Part shown: one piece after another, positions 44,281 to 52,343 of the stretch
Layout: each line of letters opens with the position of its first letter
Position numbering within the stretch: position 1 is the stretch's first letter
Assembly: GCF_900103265.1 (NCBI RefSeq)
Contig: NZ_FMWX01000002.1
Location: 518,787-582,786, forward strand
DNA length: 64,000 nt
From: Sphingomonas sp. NFR15
Lineage (GTDB): Bacteria; Pseudomonadota; Alphaproteobacteria; Sphingomonadales; Sphingomonadaceae
Direction of reading: 5' to 3'
Notes under the pieces: model-generated
What the model was told of the DNA's origin: nothing
Databases searched by the model: none
Seen by the model: only the letters and a program-made list of their open reading frames with translations
Translations under genes and position numbers: made by a program

Positions 44281-45096
44281 CTAGAACAGACGCGCGCCGA
44301 CCAGGATGAGGTCGCGCGGCTTCACCGGGTCTTGCGGTTTGGCACGGATGATCGCGTCGGCGGTGCCTTCGTGCCGCGTCACCTTGAGCCGGCTACGCGC
44401 GCCGCGCTGCGTGATGCCGCCGGCGAGCGCGATCGCGCGCTCCATCGTCAGCCCCGGTTCGAGCGGGAAGTTGCCGGGCCGCTGCACCTCGCCCGAAATG
44501 TAGAAGGTCGCGCTTTCGGTGACGATCAGCGTGTCATGCGGTTGCAGCGTCGGATTGGCGGTACCCGCAAGCAACTGGTCGGCGGGCAGATCCTGCTGCG
44601 TTCCGTCCCGCCGAACCACCCGTACGGTGCCGCCGCCGACGCCGAGCGTCGCGCCGGCGCGCGCGAGGATTTCGGTGATGGTCATCCCACCACGGTCGAG
44701 CGGATATTCGCCAGGCTTTCCGACCGCCCCCAGCACCGAAACGGTGCGGCTGCGATAGGTCTGCACCATGACGTTGACGAGCGGATCACGGAAGATCCCG
44801 CCGGTTTGCAGCCGCCGCGTGATCTCATTGCCGACCTGGGCCGGCGTCATTCCCGCCGCTTGCACCCGGCCGACCGCGTTCAAAACGATCGTGCCATCCT
44901 CGGCGACTTCGACCACGCTGTTGTAGTCCGGGGCGCGGTACACCGTCACCGCCAGCACATCACCCGCGCCGACCAGATAGGCGGCATCGTTGGCGACGCT
45001 CACCGCGGCCGCCGCGCCAGACGTGGCGGTCTGCGCCTGCGCGAAGGGCGAAACGGCCGACGCGGAGAGCGCGAGCGCGCAGGCGAGCCGCCTCAC
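44281..45096 (-). CDS. epsE: EpsE-like polysaccharide export protein (Wza family)
   Basis: A 271-residue exported protein. Signal peptide cut near FAQAQT; the Poly_export domain is YLVGAGDVLAVTVYRAPDYN to VMVQTYRSRTVSVLGAVGKPGEYPL (quoted in parts), then two SLBB domains (PLDRGGMTITEILARAGA and ISGEVQRPGNFPLEPG). No lipobox Cys is present, unlike Wza. The GTG start overlaps the EpsD stop (GTGA). It forms the outer-membrane exit for the polymer. Confidence 0.9.
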   Translation of the reverse strand: MRRLACALALSASAVSPFAQAQTATSGAAAAVSVANDAAYLVGAGDVLAVTVYRAPDYNSVVEVAEDGTIVLNAVGRVQAAGMTPAQVGNEITRRLQTGGIFRDPLVNVMVQTYRSRTVSVLGAVGKPGEYPLDRGGMTITEILARAGATLGVGGGTVRVVRRDGTQQDLPADQLLAGTANPTLQPHDTLIVTESATFYISGEVQRPGNFPLEPGLTMERAIALAGGITQRGARSRLKVTRHEGTADAIIRAKPQDPVKPRDLILVGARLF

Positions 45097-45983
45097 GACC
45101 GGGGCCCCTTGGGCGGGATCTCGGCGACCGCCTGCTTCAGATTGGCGTTGAGAATCTCGACATTGCGCGATTTGCGCAACGTCTTCACCGCGGCTTGCGC
45201 GATCTGCTCGACCCGATCGTCCGCGAGGCTGCGCTCGATCTTGCCGGTCGCCGCCTCCAGCGGGACCGGCTCGAGGGTGACCGACTGAATTCGGCCGAGG
45301 TGAAGCTGGCCCGGCGATTGATAGACGATACTGGACCCGACCGTCAGCGTATCGAGCATGTCGCGATTGTCGGGAAGTTCGTCGGTGAACCGGGCCACGG
45401 TGGTCGGCTGCAAGAAGGGAATCTTGTTTGAAACCACCGCCGCGAGCGTGTTGAAGTCACCGTTGGTGAGTGCGTCCACATAGCTGCGGATGTCCGGCAT
45501 GTCGCTCTTGAGGACATATTCCTCGACGATGAACCGGCGGCGGTTGGAAAACAACGCGGGGTGCGCGTTGTAATAAGCCTCGATCTCGCGCGGCTCGGCC
45601 TTCGGCAGCTTGCCGGTCAGATTACGGATATAGGCTTGCGCGAGGATCGCTCTTTTCGCTGCGGCGATCGCCTGGCTGTTGGCGGGATCGTCCTCCATTT
45701 TCGCCGATATCGCCGCTTCCGCGAGCAATTTCTCATTGACGAGTTGCTGGAGCAGCATCCGCCGCATCGGCGCGACCGCCTCCTTCGTTACCGGCGGCAT
45801 CTGCCGCAGGAATTGGTCATACTCCCCAAGCGTGACCTCGAACTTGTCACCTTTGGCGATGAGCTGATCGGGGGTCTTCGGCGTACCGCAACCGGCAAGC
45901 CCCGCGGCGGTACCCAGCACCGTAGCGACCTTGATAACGTGAAAGCGCCGGGCGATCCGGCACACGATGCCATCCTCGAACAT
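45093..45983 (-). CDS. epsD: EpsD-family peptidyl-prolyl isomerase lipoprotein
   Basis: A 296-residue SurA/PpiD-type protein. The lipobox is LAGC at about residue 32, so it is membrane-anchored on the periplasmic side. The helical chaperone part (LLQQLVNEKLLAEAA, EIEAYYNAHPALF) and the parvulin-like segment (TLTVGSSIVYQSPGQLHLGRI) fit EpsD. It may fold exported EPS proteins. ATG at 45983 follows GGGGAAATTG; longer in-frame starts have no such site. It overlaps epsE. Confidence 0.87.
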   Translation of the reverse strand: MFEDGIVCRIARRFHVIKVATVLGTAAGLAGCGTPKTPDQLIAKGDKFEVTLGEYDQFLRQMPPVTKEAVAPMRRMLLQQLVNEKLLAEAAISAKMEDDPANSQAIAAAKRAILAQAYIRNLTGKLPKAEPREIEAYYNAHPALFSNRRRFIVEEYVLKSDMPDIRSYVDALTNGDFNTLAAVVSNKIPFLQPTTVARFTDELPDNRDMLDTLTVGSSIVYQSPGQLHLGRIQSVTLEPVPLEAATGKIERSLADDRVEQIAQAAVKTLRKSRNVEILNANLKQAVAEIPPKGPRS

Positions 45984-46085
45984 CAATTTCCCCGCATAGA
46001 TGATACCGCCGTGCCCCCGGGCGGCCCCCGCTCCCGCTCGACGAAATCGGTGCGGCCACATGGATGGCCGCACCGATCCGCGACT

Positions 46086-46622
46086 TCAGGCAAGCGCGAG
46101 CTTGGCTTTCTGACGGCGACGACGCGACGCCATCAACGCGGCCGCACCGCCGACGAACAGGAAGCCGGCCGGCCCAGGCGCCGCCGCCGGGAGGAGGTTC
46201 AGACTGTAGCTCCCCCCCAGTCCGTTCACCGACGTGCCGGTGACATCGACGTAGTAACTGCCCGCGACCAGGTTCGTGAAGGTCTTGGTCTCACCGGCGA
46301 TCAATTCGCCGAGGAACACGTTGCCCACGACCGAATAGAACTTGGCGCTGAGCGTGGTGAGGCCGATCGTGACCGACCCGATCGTGACCGGCGGGCTGAC
46401 ATTGCCACTGCCGCCAACGTCCCACGGCTTGCCGGCCGGGGCAAGCGTGAAGGTGATGTGATCGCTCGGGTTGCTGGCGCTGCCGATGAAACCGCCGGTG
46501 CCGGTCCCGACATTGTTCGTAAGCGTCCCCAGGTTGATGGTGTTCGCCATCGCGGGACCGGCGAGGAAAATGGCCGAAGCCCCCGCCAGAACAGCGATTT
46601 TTTTGCCAAAACCTACCCCCAT
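46086..46622 (-). CDS. PEP-CTERM-like exosortase substrate, FxDxF-like
   Basis: A 178-residue exported protein. Signal peptide cut at PAMANT; a Thr/Ser/Gly-rich beta domain with SDHITFTLAPAGKPWDVGG resembles FxDxF-type PEP-CTERM proteins; the C-terminus is tripartite: AAAPGPAGFLF, a short hydrophobic helix, then RRRRQKAKLALA. Here APGPAG replaces the usual PEP, and the tail runs beyond the Arg cluster. A strong GGAGGAGGG site precedes the ATG. As first gene of the eps series it is the likely exosortase substrate and may be very abundant. Confidence 0.85.
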   Translation of the reverse strand: MGVGFGKKIAVLAGASAIFLAGPAMANTINLGTLTNNVGTGTGGFIGSASNPSDHITFTLAPAGKPWDVGGSGNVSPPVTIGSVTIGLTTLSAKFYSVVGNVFLGELIAGETKTFTNLVAGSYYVDVTGTSVNGLGGSYSLNLLPAAAPGPAGFLFVGGAAALMASRRRRQKAKLALA

Positions 46623-47111
46623 GAAATCCCTCCTCCAAAATGGGCCCGAGAGCCAAGCGAATGATCCGTGCTTTGATTACGTGGTTCGCAATCGGCACTA
46701 TCAAGCGCCGTATTTATACGTACGGAAGGCCGAGTCATCAAACCGCATCGGCACGATATCACACATTATACGTCCGATCCGGATCATGTGCTTTAAAATA
46801 GGGAGTGCTAAGGTGAATTATCCATAATGGATGTATCGCGTTCTTGTTTCTATTCTCTACGGTTTAACTTGTAACTGACTTTCGCTATCGTGTTGACTGT
46901 CGCCTTAGGACGACAGAAATCCATCGAAGCAGGGTGTTTGCCGACGCCGACATTTGCGGACGACACATGAGCATACCGCGTCCTCCTTCATCTGCGTCGT
47001 GATATCCGATCGAGGCGGTAACTCGACTTCAACCGCCGCTGAACGAGGCGCGGCGGCTCGCTTCAGCGCTGGAGCGGCCGGTGCGATGTGTCCAAAACGA
47101 CGGAGGGCGTA
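46623..47111. other. AT-richer divergent intergenic region of the EPS locus
   Basis: No gene is seen in these 489 bases, which are clearly richer in A/T than the surroundings. They separate the minus-strand eps series from a plus-strand acyltransferase. On the minus strand a TATAAT (46770-46765) and a TTGATA-N17-CGTAAT (46704-46676) are candidate promoter parts. The inverted repeat CCGTA-N8-TACGG (46708-46725) lies between them, and ATCGGCAC(T/G)AT occurs twice (46691 and 46747). Confidence 0.55.
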
Positions 47112-48209
47112 GTGTCATATAGGCAGGTCGGTCACGGCTCCGTGCCTCCGATCGCGATCGCACCGGAAGCCGCGTCGCCGGTGATCGGTGCCGGGCGCGC
47201 AAAGACGGTCGCGGGCGCCCATGCCTGGCGTGGCGTTCTGATCGGATTGATCGTGCTCGGACACAATCGCCTGTTCGAATCGCATTTCTACGGAGCGTAT
47301 CGGCTCCTCTACAATTTTCACGTCGAGGCGTTTCTGCTCATCCCTTTCCTGCGCCGGACAGATCGCGGTCGCCGGGTGGATTGGCTGTTTCCGCTGAAGG
47401 CATATTACCGTCCGTTCTGCGTGTTCGTGACGGCCTATGCCGCGCTGTTCGCTTTGTCCGGGGTTGCCGAAGCGCCGCGATCCGTCGGTGATGCGTTCAT
47501 GCGCTATGCGGCCGCGCTCGGCCTGGCGAACAGCGCCGCGCTGGATCGCGCGACCGGGTTCGAGATGTTCTGGTTCCTGCCAGTCTTCATCGTCCTGGCG
47601 ACGATCCGGCCGTTGCTCGAACGTGCCACCCGTGCGGGGTTGATCGCCGCGCTGCTCGCCGCCGCCGCCCTGCACGTGACAGTCGGGTATCTCGATGCGG
47701 CGACCGCCGCGATGCTGCCGTGGGGACTGCCGATCGTCTGCTACATGCTGTTCCCGTGCCTGATCGCTGCGACTTTGGCGAGGTCGGGATGGGCCGAGGC
47801 GGTCCCCGTCTGGGCGGCGGGTGCGGCGTTCGTCACGATGATCGGCCTGTGCTTCATCAACAAATTCTGGATCAACCTGTCGGACTTCAAGGTTTACGAT
47901 GCCGGACATCCCGGCGGCCTGATCGTCACCGATACCGTCATGATCGCCGCCTCGCTCGTCTTCTATCGGGGCGGCGCGCGCCTTCGTTCACCTTGGCTCG
48001 ACGCGTTGGGGCGCCACTCGCTCCAGATCTACCTGATCCACGGCGTCATCGGCTATGCACTGGTGCGTCTGACCGGGCAGGATCATACGCTGGCCGCGAC
48101 GATATCGCTGCTCGCGGTCACATACGCCGCGACTCTTCTGCTATCGTTCCTCGTCGCCCGGTGGATGATGCGCAGCCCGATCGGCGGCTGGATCTTCGCG
48201 CCGCGGTGA
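47112..48209 (+). CDS. Acyltransferase family 3-like membrane protein
   Basis: A 365-residue polytopic protein with about ten hydrophobic segments. The start region HAWRGVLIGLIVLGHNRLFE carries the Arg and His of the acyltransferase-3 family; HSLQIYLIHGVIGYALVRL is the usual late helix. GTG at 47112 follows GGAGG by five bases and is preferred to GTG at 47088, which has none. A second acyltransferase in the locus, so the polymer may carry two kinds of acyl group. It ends three bases before the convergent Wzy-like gene. Confidence 0.82.
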   Translation: MSYRQVGHGSVPPIAIAPEAASPVIGAGRAKTVAGAHAWRGVLIGLIVLGHNRLFESHFYGAYRLLYNFHVEAFLLIPFLRRTDRGRRVDWLFPLKAYYRPFCVFVTAYAALFALSGVAEAPRSVGDAFMRYAAALGLANSAALDRATGFEMFWFLPVFIVLATIRPLLERATRAGLIAALLAAAALHVTVGYLDAATAAMLPWGLPIVCYMLFPCLIAATLARSGWAEAVPVWAAGAAFVTMIGLCFINKFWINLSDFKVYDAGHPGGLIVTDTVMIAASLVFYRGGARLRSPWLDALGRHSLQIYLIHGVIGYALVRLTGQDHTLAATISLLAVTYAATLLLSFLVARWMMRSPIGGWIFAPR

Positions 48210-48212
48210 CCG

Positions 48213-49499
48213 TCAGGATCGGGCGCGCAAACTGCCAGGCACGGCCTGCGCGCGCACGGCGGAACCGGACCCGGTGATCCGGGCGCCACGCGCGCGCAAG
48301 CTGCCCGCCGGCACCGGTAGCGCCCCAACGACCACCCCGACCCCGCCGATCAGCAACAGCATCGCGGTATCGACCGCCTCGGCATAGCAATAGCTGAGCA
48401 GCAGGATGATGCCATAAAGCGGCATCCGGTCGAGCGACGCCGCCGCGAACCCGCCGCTGTTCACCAGATGCCGTACCGCCCGCCACAATGCGAGGCCGAA
48501 GAAACCCGCGACGAGCGCGATCCCGAACACGCCGCCCTCGGCGGGGATGCGGTGGACCTCGCCGTGGACGTTCATCGCGAACCCGGTCGGGCCATAGGTC
48601 GCGGCCGCCCACGCCCAATAGCCGGTCGCCCCCACCCCGAACGCGGGATGATGCACGAACAGGGTCCAGGCGTTGCGGTTGACGAACTCGCGGACGATAT
48701 CGCTCTGATCGTAGATGCTTTGTACGGTGAAGAAGTAGCGCGTCGGCGTGTGCGAATAATCGTGCGAGGCACTGGTGAGTTCGCGGTGGATATGGCCATC
48801 GTCGAGCAACAGCGCCAGGCTGGCGACGGCGCCGATCATGGCAGCGAGGCCGAGCTTCGCCCCGAGCGAAAATCGGCACAGCGCGAACAGCGCGCAGAAC
48901 AGGATCAGCGCCTTGCGCTCCCCGCTCAGCAGCACGATCGCGAAGGCGACCACCAACAGCGCGGGGAAGAGATGGCGCCCCTTGGCCTTGATCCAGTCCT
49001 CCAGCCCGAACAGCGGCATCAGCGCCAGCGACAGGACGAGCTTGGTGTCGGACAGATATTTCCAGGTGACGAGATGGTGATGCAGCACGTGCCAGATCAC
49101 CAGATGCGCGGTGACGAGCGCGCACAGCGCCCCCATGCCTTTGAGCAGGAACTCCGCGTCGGCGCGCCTTGCGGACTGCGCATAGGCGTACAGTCCGACC
49201 AGCGCGACCACGATGATCCCGAACTGCACCGTCCGCGCCACGCCCGCCGGAAAGGACACCATGAAACTCGTCACCGTCGCATCGGCGATATAGGCGAGCG
49301 CCAGCACGAAGACGCCGTCGAAGCGGCGGAAGCTCTCGCGGCAGGTCCAGATCGCGAGGCCGAGCGCCAGCATCACGACCACACCCAGCGCGGCGATCTT
49401 GTAGCACAAGGAGAGGACGAGAAGCGCCAGCGCCGCGAACACGGCCCGCGCCGCAAGTGGATGAGCGACGCTCCCACGATCGAGCGCGCGTGGCCGCAT
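48213..49499 (-). CDS. O-antigen ligase/Wzy-like membrane protein
   Basis: A polytopic protein of about 428 residues with ten or more helices. The conserved loop between late helices is SGERKALILFCALFALC and then a long periplasmic loop with FVHHPAFGVGATGYWAW and EVHRIPAEGGVFGIAL, matching Wzy_C/O-antigen ligase proteins (His, Pro and Gly around HPAFGVG, the Glu/Gly of the second motif). It probably polymerises the repeat units. The start is uncertain: GTG at 49562 has AGGAG at short spacing, ATG at 49499 none. Convergent with the acyltransferase. Confidence 0.8.
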   Translation of the reverse strand: MRPRALDRGSVAHPLAARAVFAALALLVLSLCYKIAALGVVVMLALGLAIWTCRESFRRFDGVFVLALAYIADATVTSFMVSFPAGVARTVQFGIIVVALVGLYAYAQSARRADAEFLLKGMGALCALVTAHLVIWHVLHHHLVTWKYLSDTKLVLSLALMPLFGLEDWIKAKGRHLFPALLVVAFAIVLLSGERKALILFCALFALCRFSLGAKLGLAAMIGAVASLALLLDDGHIHRELTSASHDYSHTPTRYFFTVQSIYDQSDIVREFVNRNAWTLFVHHPAFGVGATGYWAWAAATYGPTGFAMNVHGEVHRIPAEGGVFGIALVAGFFGLALWRAVRHLVNSGGFAAASLDRMPLYGIILLLSYCYAEAVDTAMLLLIGGVGVVVGALPVPAGSLRARGARITGSGSAVRAQAVPGSLRARS

Positions 49500-49741
49500 C
49501 TGCGCCCGCGCGCGACCGCGCCGGAGCGGCGCGCGGTGCCGGTGGCTGAAGACCCTGCTCACGCGCTCCTGATGCCCCCACTTCCGACCTCGCCCGGCAT
49601 GCGCGGCGGCAGCCGTTCGAAACAAGCCATCCGCGCCATAACGGAGCATTCCAGTCGGCATGACGCGCCCGCGTGACCTTGGCGCACCACTCGGCTATCG
49701 CGGCGAGGCCGCCGATCGGTTCGGCGGACAGCGGGGGTTCA

Positions 49742-51211
49742 GTGGCAGGCAGTCTGATTCGCCGACTCGGCGCGAGCCGGATGGTGACGAACACGGGCGC
49801 CTATCTGCTCGGCACGGTGATCAACCGGCTGTTCCCGCTCTTGCTCGTGCCGCTCTACACACGGCTATGGAGCACCGGCGAGTTCGGCGCGTGGGGCTTC
49901 TGCATGACGGTGCTCAACGTGCTGCTGATCGTGTCCGGCCTCGGGCTCGATGCGGCTACGACGCGGCTGTATTACGACCATCACGACCCGGATGAAATCC
50001 GCCGCTTCCTCGTCGTCGGCTTCGTGCTGCGGATCGTGGTGGCGGTCGGCACCGCGCTGCTGCTGATCGGGCCGTTGATCGCGGTCTGGCCGTGGATCAG
50101 CGGGGGCGCCATCCCGGCGCTCCCGTTCGTGCCGCTGCTGTTGGCCGGATCGTCGCTGCAGGCGGTGGTGGCGTTCAACCTCGCCAATGCGCGCGCCGAG
50201 CGTCGCGCCAAGGCGTTCGTCCAGATCCAGCTCCTGCAGGCGCTGTTGCAGGCGCTTGCCAGCGTCGCGCTCGTATTGGCCGGGTGGGGCGCGGCCGGCG
50301 CGTTCTACGGCTATGCGATCGGTGCGGGGATCGTCGCGGTCGCGGCGGGCGCGCGCTTCCTGCGCCGTAACCGCACCGCGGGTCCGCTGCCGTGGCGGCA
50401 GATGCGCGAGAACCTCGGCTATGGCGTCAAGACGCTGCCGGTGGCGCTATCGACATGGCTACGCCGCATGGCGGATCGCGTCATCATCGGCCGCTCGGTG
50501 TCGATGACCGACCTTGGCCTCTATCAGTTGAGCGCGAGCGGCATGGCGCCGCTGTCGGTGCTGATGGGCGCGTTCAACGCCGCCTATCTGCCGTTCTTCT
50601 ACGAAAAACGCCGACAGGGCGACGCCGCGCTGCCCTTGATCGCGGCGATGGACATGGCGATCGTCGCGGTGCTAGCGATGCTGTCGATAGGCGTGATGGC
50701 GCTCACGCCCGAGCTGATCCGCTTCCTCGGCCCGCCGCGCTATGCTGGCGCCGCGCACATGACGCCCGCGCTGGTGCTGGCGGTGATGCTCGACGGCATC
50801 CAGTTGCAATTCACCAAGGAACTGATGTTCCACAAACGCCCCGGCCTCGCGAGCTGGATGACCACGCCGCCCTCGCTGCTCGGCGTGGCCGCCGACATCG
50901 CGCTGATCCCGCATTTCGGCGCGATCGCGGCGGCATGGGTGGCGGCGGCGGTGTCCGCGACGATTTTGATCGGCTGCGTCGCCGCGACCCGGCGCGTCGA
51001 GCGCACCGGCCACGATTTGCCCCGGCTCGCGCTCGCCTGCGCGCTGGTGGCGGGCTACGCGCTGGCGGCGAGCGAACTGCTGCCGATCACCCCGTTCCAC
51101 CTGCCAGCGCTCGCGGCACGGCTGGGCAGCGGCGCGCTCGCCTGCGCGGTGATCGTGCTGATCCTGGCGCCCGGCAATGTCCGCACGGTTCTGAAGGCAC
51201 TCGGGCGCTGA
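49742..51211 (+). CDS. Wzx-like polysaccharide flippase
   Basis: A 489-residue protein with about 12-14 helices. The N-terminus (NTGAYLLGTVINRLFPLLLV, then LWSTGEFGAWGFCM) has the YxxA-type opening of the polysaccharide-synthesis/MOP family, and the middle LKTLP-like segment (GYGVKTLPVALSTWLRRMADR) is typical, as is SMTDLGLYQLSAS. It is expected to flip lipid-linked repeats to the periplasm. GTG at 49742 follows GGGGG; the earlier GTG at 49673 has no ribosome site. Confidence 0.85.
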   Translation: MAGSLIRRLGASRMVTNTGAYLLGTVINRLFPLLLVPLYTRLWSTGEFGAWGFCMTVLNVLLIVSGLGLDAATTRLYYDHHDPDEIRRFLVVGFVLRIVVAVGTALLLIGPLIAVWPWISGGAIPALPFVPLLLAGSSLQAVVAFNLANARAERRAKAFVQIQLLQALLQALASVALVLAGWGAAGAFYGYAIGAGIVAVAAGARFLRRNRTAGPLPWRQMRENLGYGVKTLPVALSTWLRRMADRVIIGRSVSMTDLGLYQLSASGMAPLSVLMGAFNAAYLPFFYEKRRQGDAALPLIAAMDMAIVAVLAMLSIGVMALTPELIRFLGPPRYAGAAHMTPALVLAVMLDGIQLQFTKELMFHKRPGLASWMTTPPSLLGVAADIALIPHFGAIAAAWVAAAVSATILIGCVAATRRVERTGHDLPRLALACALVAGYALAASELLPITPFHLPALAARLGSGALACAVIVLILAPGNVRTVLKALGR

Positions 51212-51224
51212 GAACGCGGGAGCG

Positions 51225-51253
51225 TTGACCTAGCACACTACGAACCATATACG
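51225..51253 (+). promoter_or_regulatory. Strong promoter of the parD-like/map pair
   Basis: TTGACC (51225-51230), exactly 17 bases, then TATACG (51248-51253). The -10 element is inside the palindrome at 51239-51260, so any protein bound there would block polymerase. The transcript would begin near 51260, leaving a very short leader with GGGAG. Confidence 0.7.
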
Positions 51254-51260
51254 GTTCGTA
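51239..51260. promoter_or_regulatory. Palindromic operator over the parD-like promoter
   Basis: TACGAACC and GGTTCGTA are perfect eight-base inverted repeats around a six-base ATATAC centre. Size, symmetry and position fit a site bound by two ribbon-helix-helix dimers, as in autoregulated antitoxin operons. Confidence 0.65.
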
Positions 51261-51276
51261 TATTGGGAGTGTGCGC

Positions 51277-51483
51277 ATGGGCATCGTGAAAATCGCCGAC
51301 GATCTGCATGAGGAGGCGCGCCGCGCCAGCGCCGTGATGTGCCGCTCGATCAACGCGCAGGCCGAATTCTGGATGAAGATCGGCATGCTCGCCGAGGCGA
51401 ACCCGAGCCTATCCTTCAACGACATCGTTCAGGCGCAGATCGCCGCCGCGCATGTGCGCCTCCCCGGCGCGACCACCGCCTGA
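51277..51483 (+). CDS. ParD-like ribbon-helix-helix protein
   Basis: A 68-residue protein matching the ParD_like family: MGIVKIADDLHEEARRASAV, then MCRSINAQAEFWMKIGMLAE (strand, helix, helix of the RHH fold over residues 2-42), then PSLSFNDIVQAQIA. ParD-type antitoxins bind their own promoter and cover a toxin with their C-terminal part. No parE or other toxin follows; one base after its stop begins map. GGGAG lies seven bases before the ATG at 51277. Autoregulation through the palindrome is inferred. Confidence 0.85.
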   Translation: MGIVKIADDLHEEARRASAVMCRSINAQAEFWMKIGMLAEANPSLSFNDIVQAQIAAAHVRLPGATTA

Positions 51484-51484
51484 C

Positions 51485-52261
51485 ATGGTCAAGACCCCCG
51501 ACGAACTCGCGCTGATGCGCGTCTCGGGCAAGCTGCTCGCCTCGGTGTTCGAGATGCTCGACGGCCAGACCCTCGCCGGACTGTCGACGATGCAGGTCAA
51601 CGACATGGTCGATCGCTTCATCACCGTCGATCTTGCCGCGCGGCCCGCGAGCAAGGGGCAATATGGCTTCAAATACGTCCTGAACTGCTCGATCAACCAC
51701 GTCGTCTGCCACGGCGTCCCCGACCCGGACGAGATCATCCGCGACGGCGACATCATCAATCTCGACATCACGCTCGAAAAGAACGGCTTCATCGCCGATT
51801 CGAGCAAGACCTACCTCGTCGGCGACCCGCCCCCCGCCGCCCGGCGGCTGGTCCGGGTCGCGCAGGAGGCAATGTGGCAGGGCATTCGCGCGGTGCGGCC
51901 CGGCGGCTATCTGGGCGACATAGGCTTCGCGATCGAGCGGCACGCCAAGAAGCACGGCTATACGATCGTCCGCGAATATTGCGGGCACGGCATCGGCCGC
52001 GAAATGCACGAGGCGCCGCAGGTGCTCGCGTTCGGCAGGCCCGGCACCGGCCTCAAGCTCCGCGAAGGCATGGTCTTCACGATCGAGCCGATGGTCAACC
52101 AGGGCACGCGCAAGGTGTCGACCGAGGACGACGGCTGGACCGTCGTCACCGACGATCGCAAGCTGTCCGCGCAATTTGAACACACGGTCGCGGTCACCCG
52201 CGACGGGGTCGAGGTTCTGACGCTGCGCCGTGACGAAACGCCCATCCGGGGGCACGCGTAG
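51485..52261 (+). CDS. map: Type I methionine aminopeptidase
   Basis: A 258-residue pita-bread fold enzyme removing N-terminal Met. All metal ligands of type I enzymes are present: two Asp in NLDITLEKNGFIADSS, His in GHGIGREMHEAP, Glu in FTIEPMVNQG and Glu in AQFEHTVAV; the substrate His is in HVVCHGVP. No N-terminal SH3 or zinc-finger extension. ATG at 51485 lies one base after the parD-like stop, so translation is probably coupled. Most sphingomonads also carry a separate housekeeping map; whether this is the only copy cannot be seen here. Confidence 0.93.
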   Translation: MVKTPDELALMRVSGKLLASVFEMLDGQTLAGLSTMQVNDMVDRFITVDLAARPASKGQYGFKYVLNCSINHVVCHGVPDPDEIIRDGDIINLDITLEKNGFIADSSKTYLVGDPPPAARRLVRVAQEAMWQGIRAVRPGGYLGDIGFAIERHAKKHGYTIVREYCGHGIGREMHEAPQVLAFGRPGTGLKLREGMVFTIEPMVNQGTRKVSTEDDGWTVVTDDRKLSAQFEHTVAVTRDGVEVLTLRRDETPIRGHA

Positions 52262-52343
52262 CGGCGATCACGCCGCCGAAAGCAAATCTCCATCGACCCG
52301 CCGCGTCGGCCATGCGAATGCCGCCGGATCGGGGGCAGGTGCG

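Noticed and set aside
46691..46760. Sigma54 promoter (GG-N10-GC) in the EPS spacer, as expected for PrsR control
   Set aside because: The two CGGCAC copies do not have GC at the required distance.
46893..46921. TTGACT as a -35 element for the plus-strand acyltransferase
   Set aside because: No acceptable -10 follows at 16-18 bases (GAAATC).
48118..49794. A 558-codon minus-strand frame overlapping the Wzy-like gene in another phase
   Set aside because: It lacks membrane helices and is Arg/Gly/Ala rich; the other phase gives a coherent polytopic protein.
51277..52261. Classical ParDE toxin-antitoxin system
   Set aside because: No ParE or other toxin frame is present; the next gene is an intact methionine aminopeptidase.
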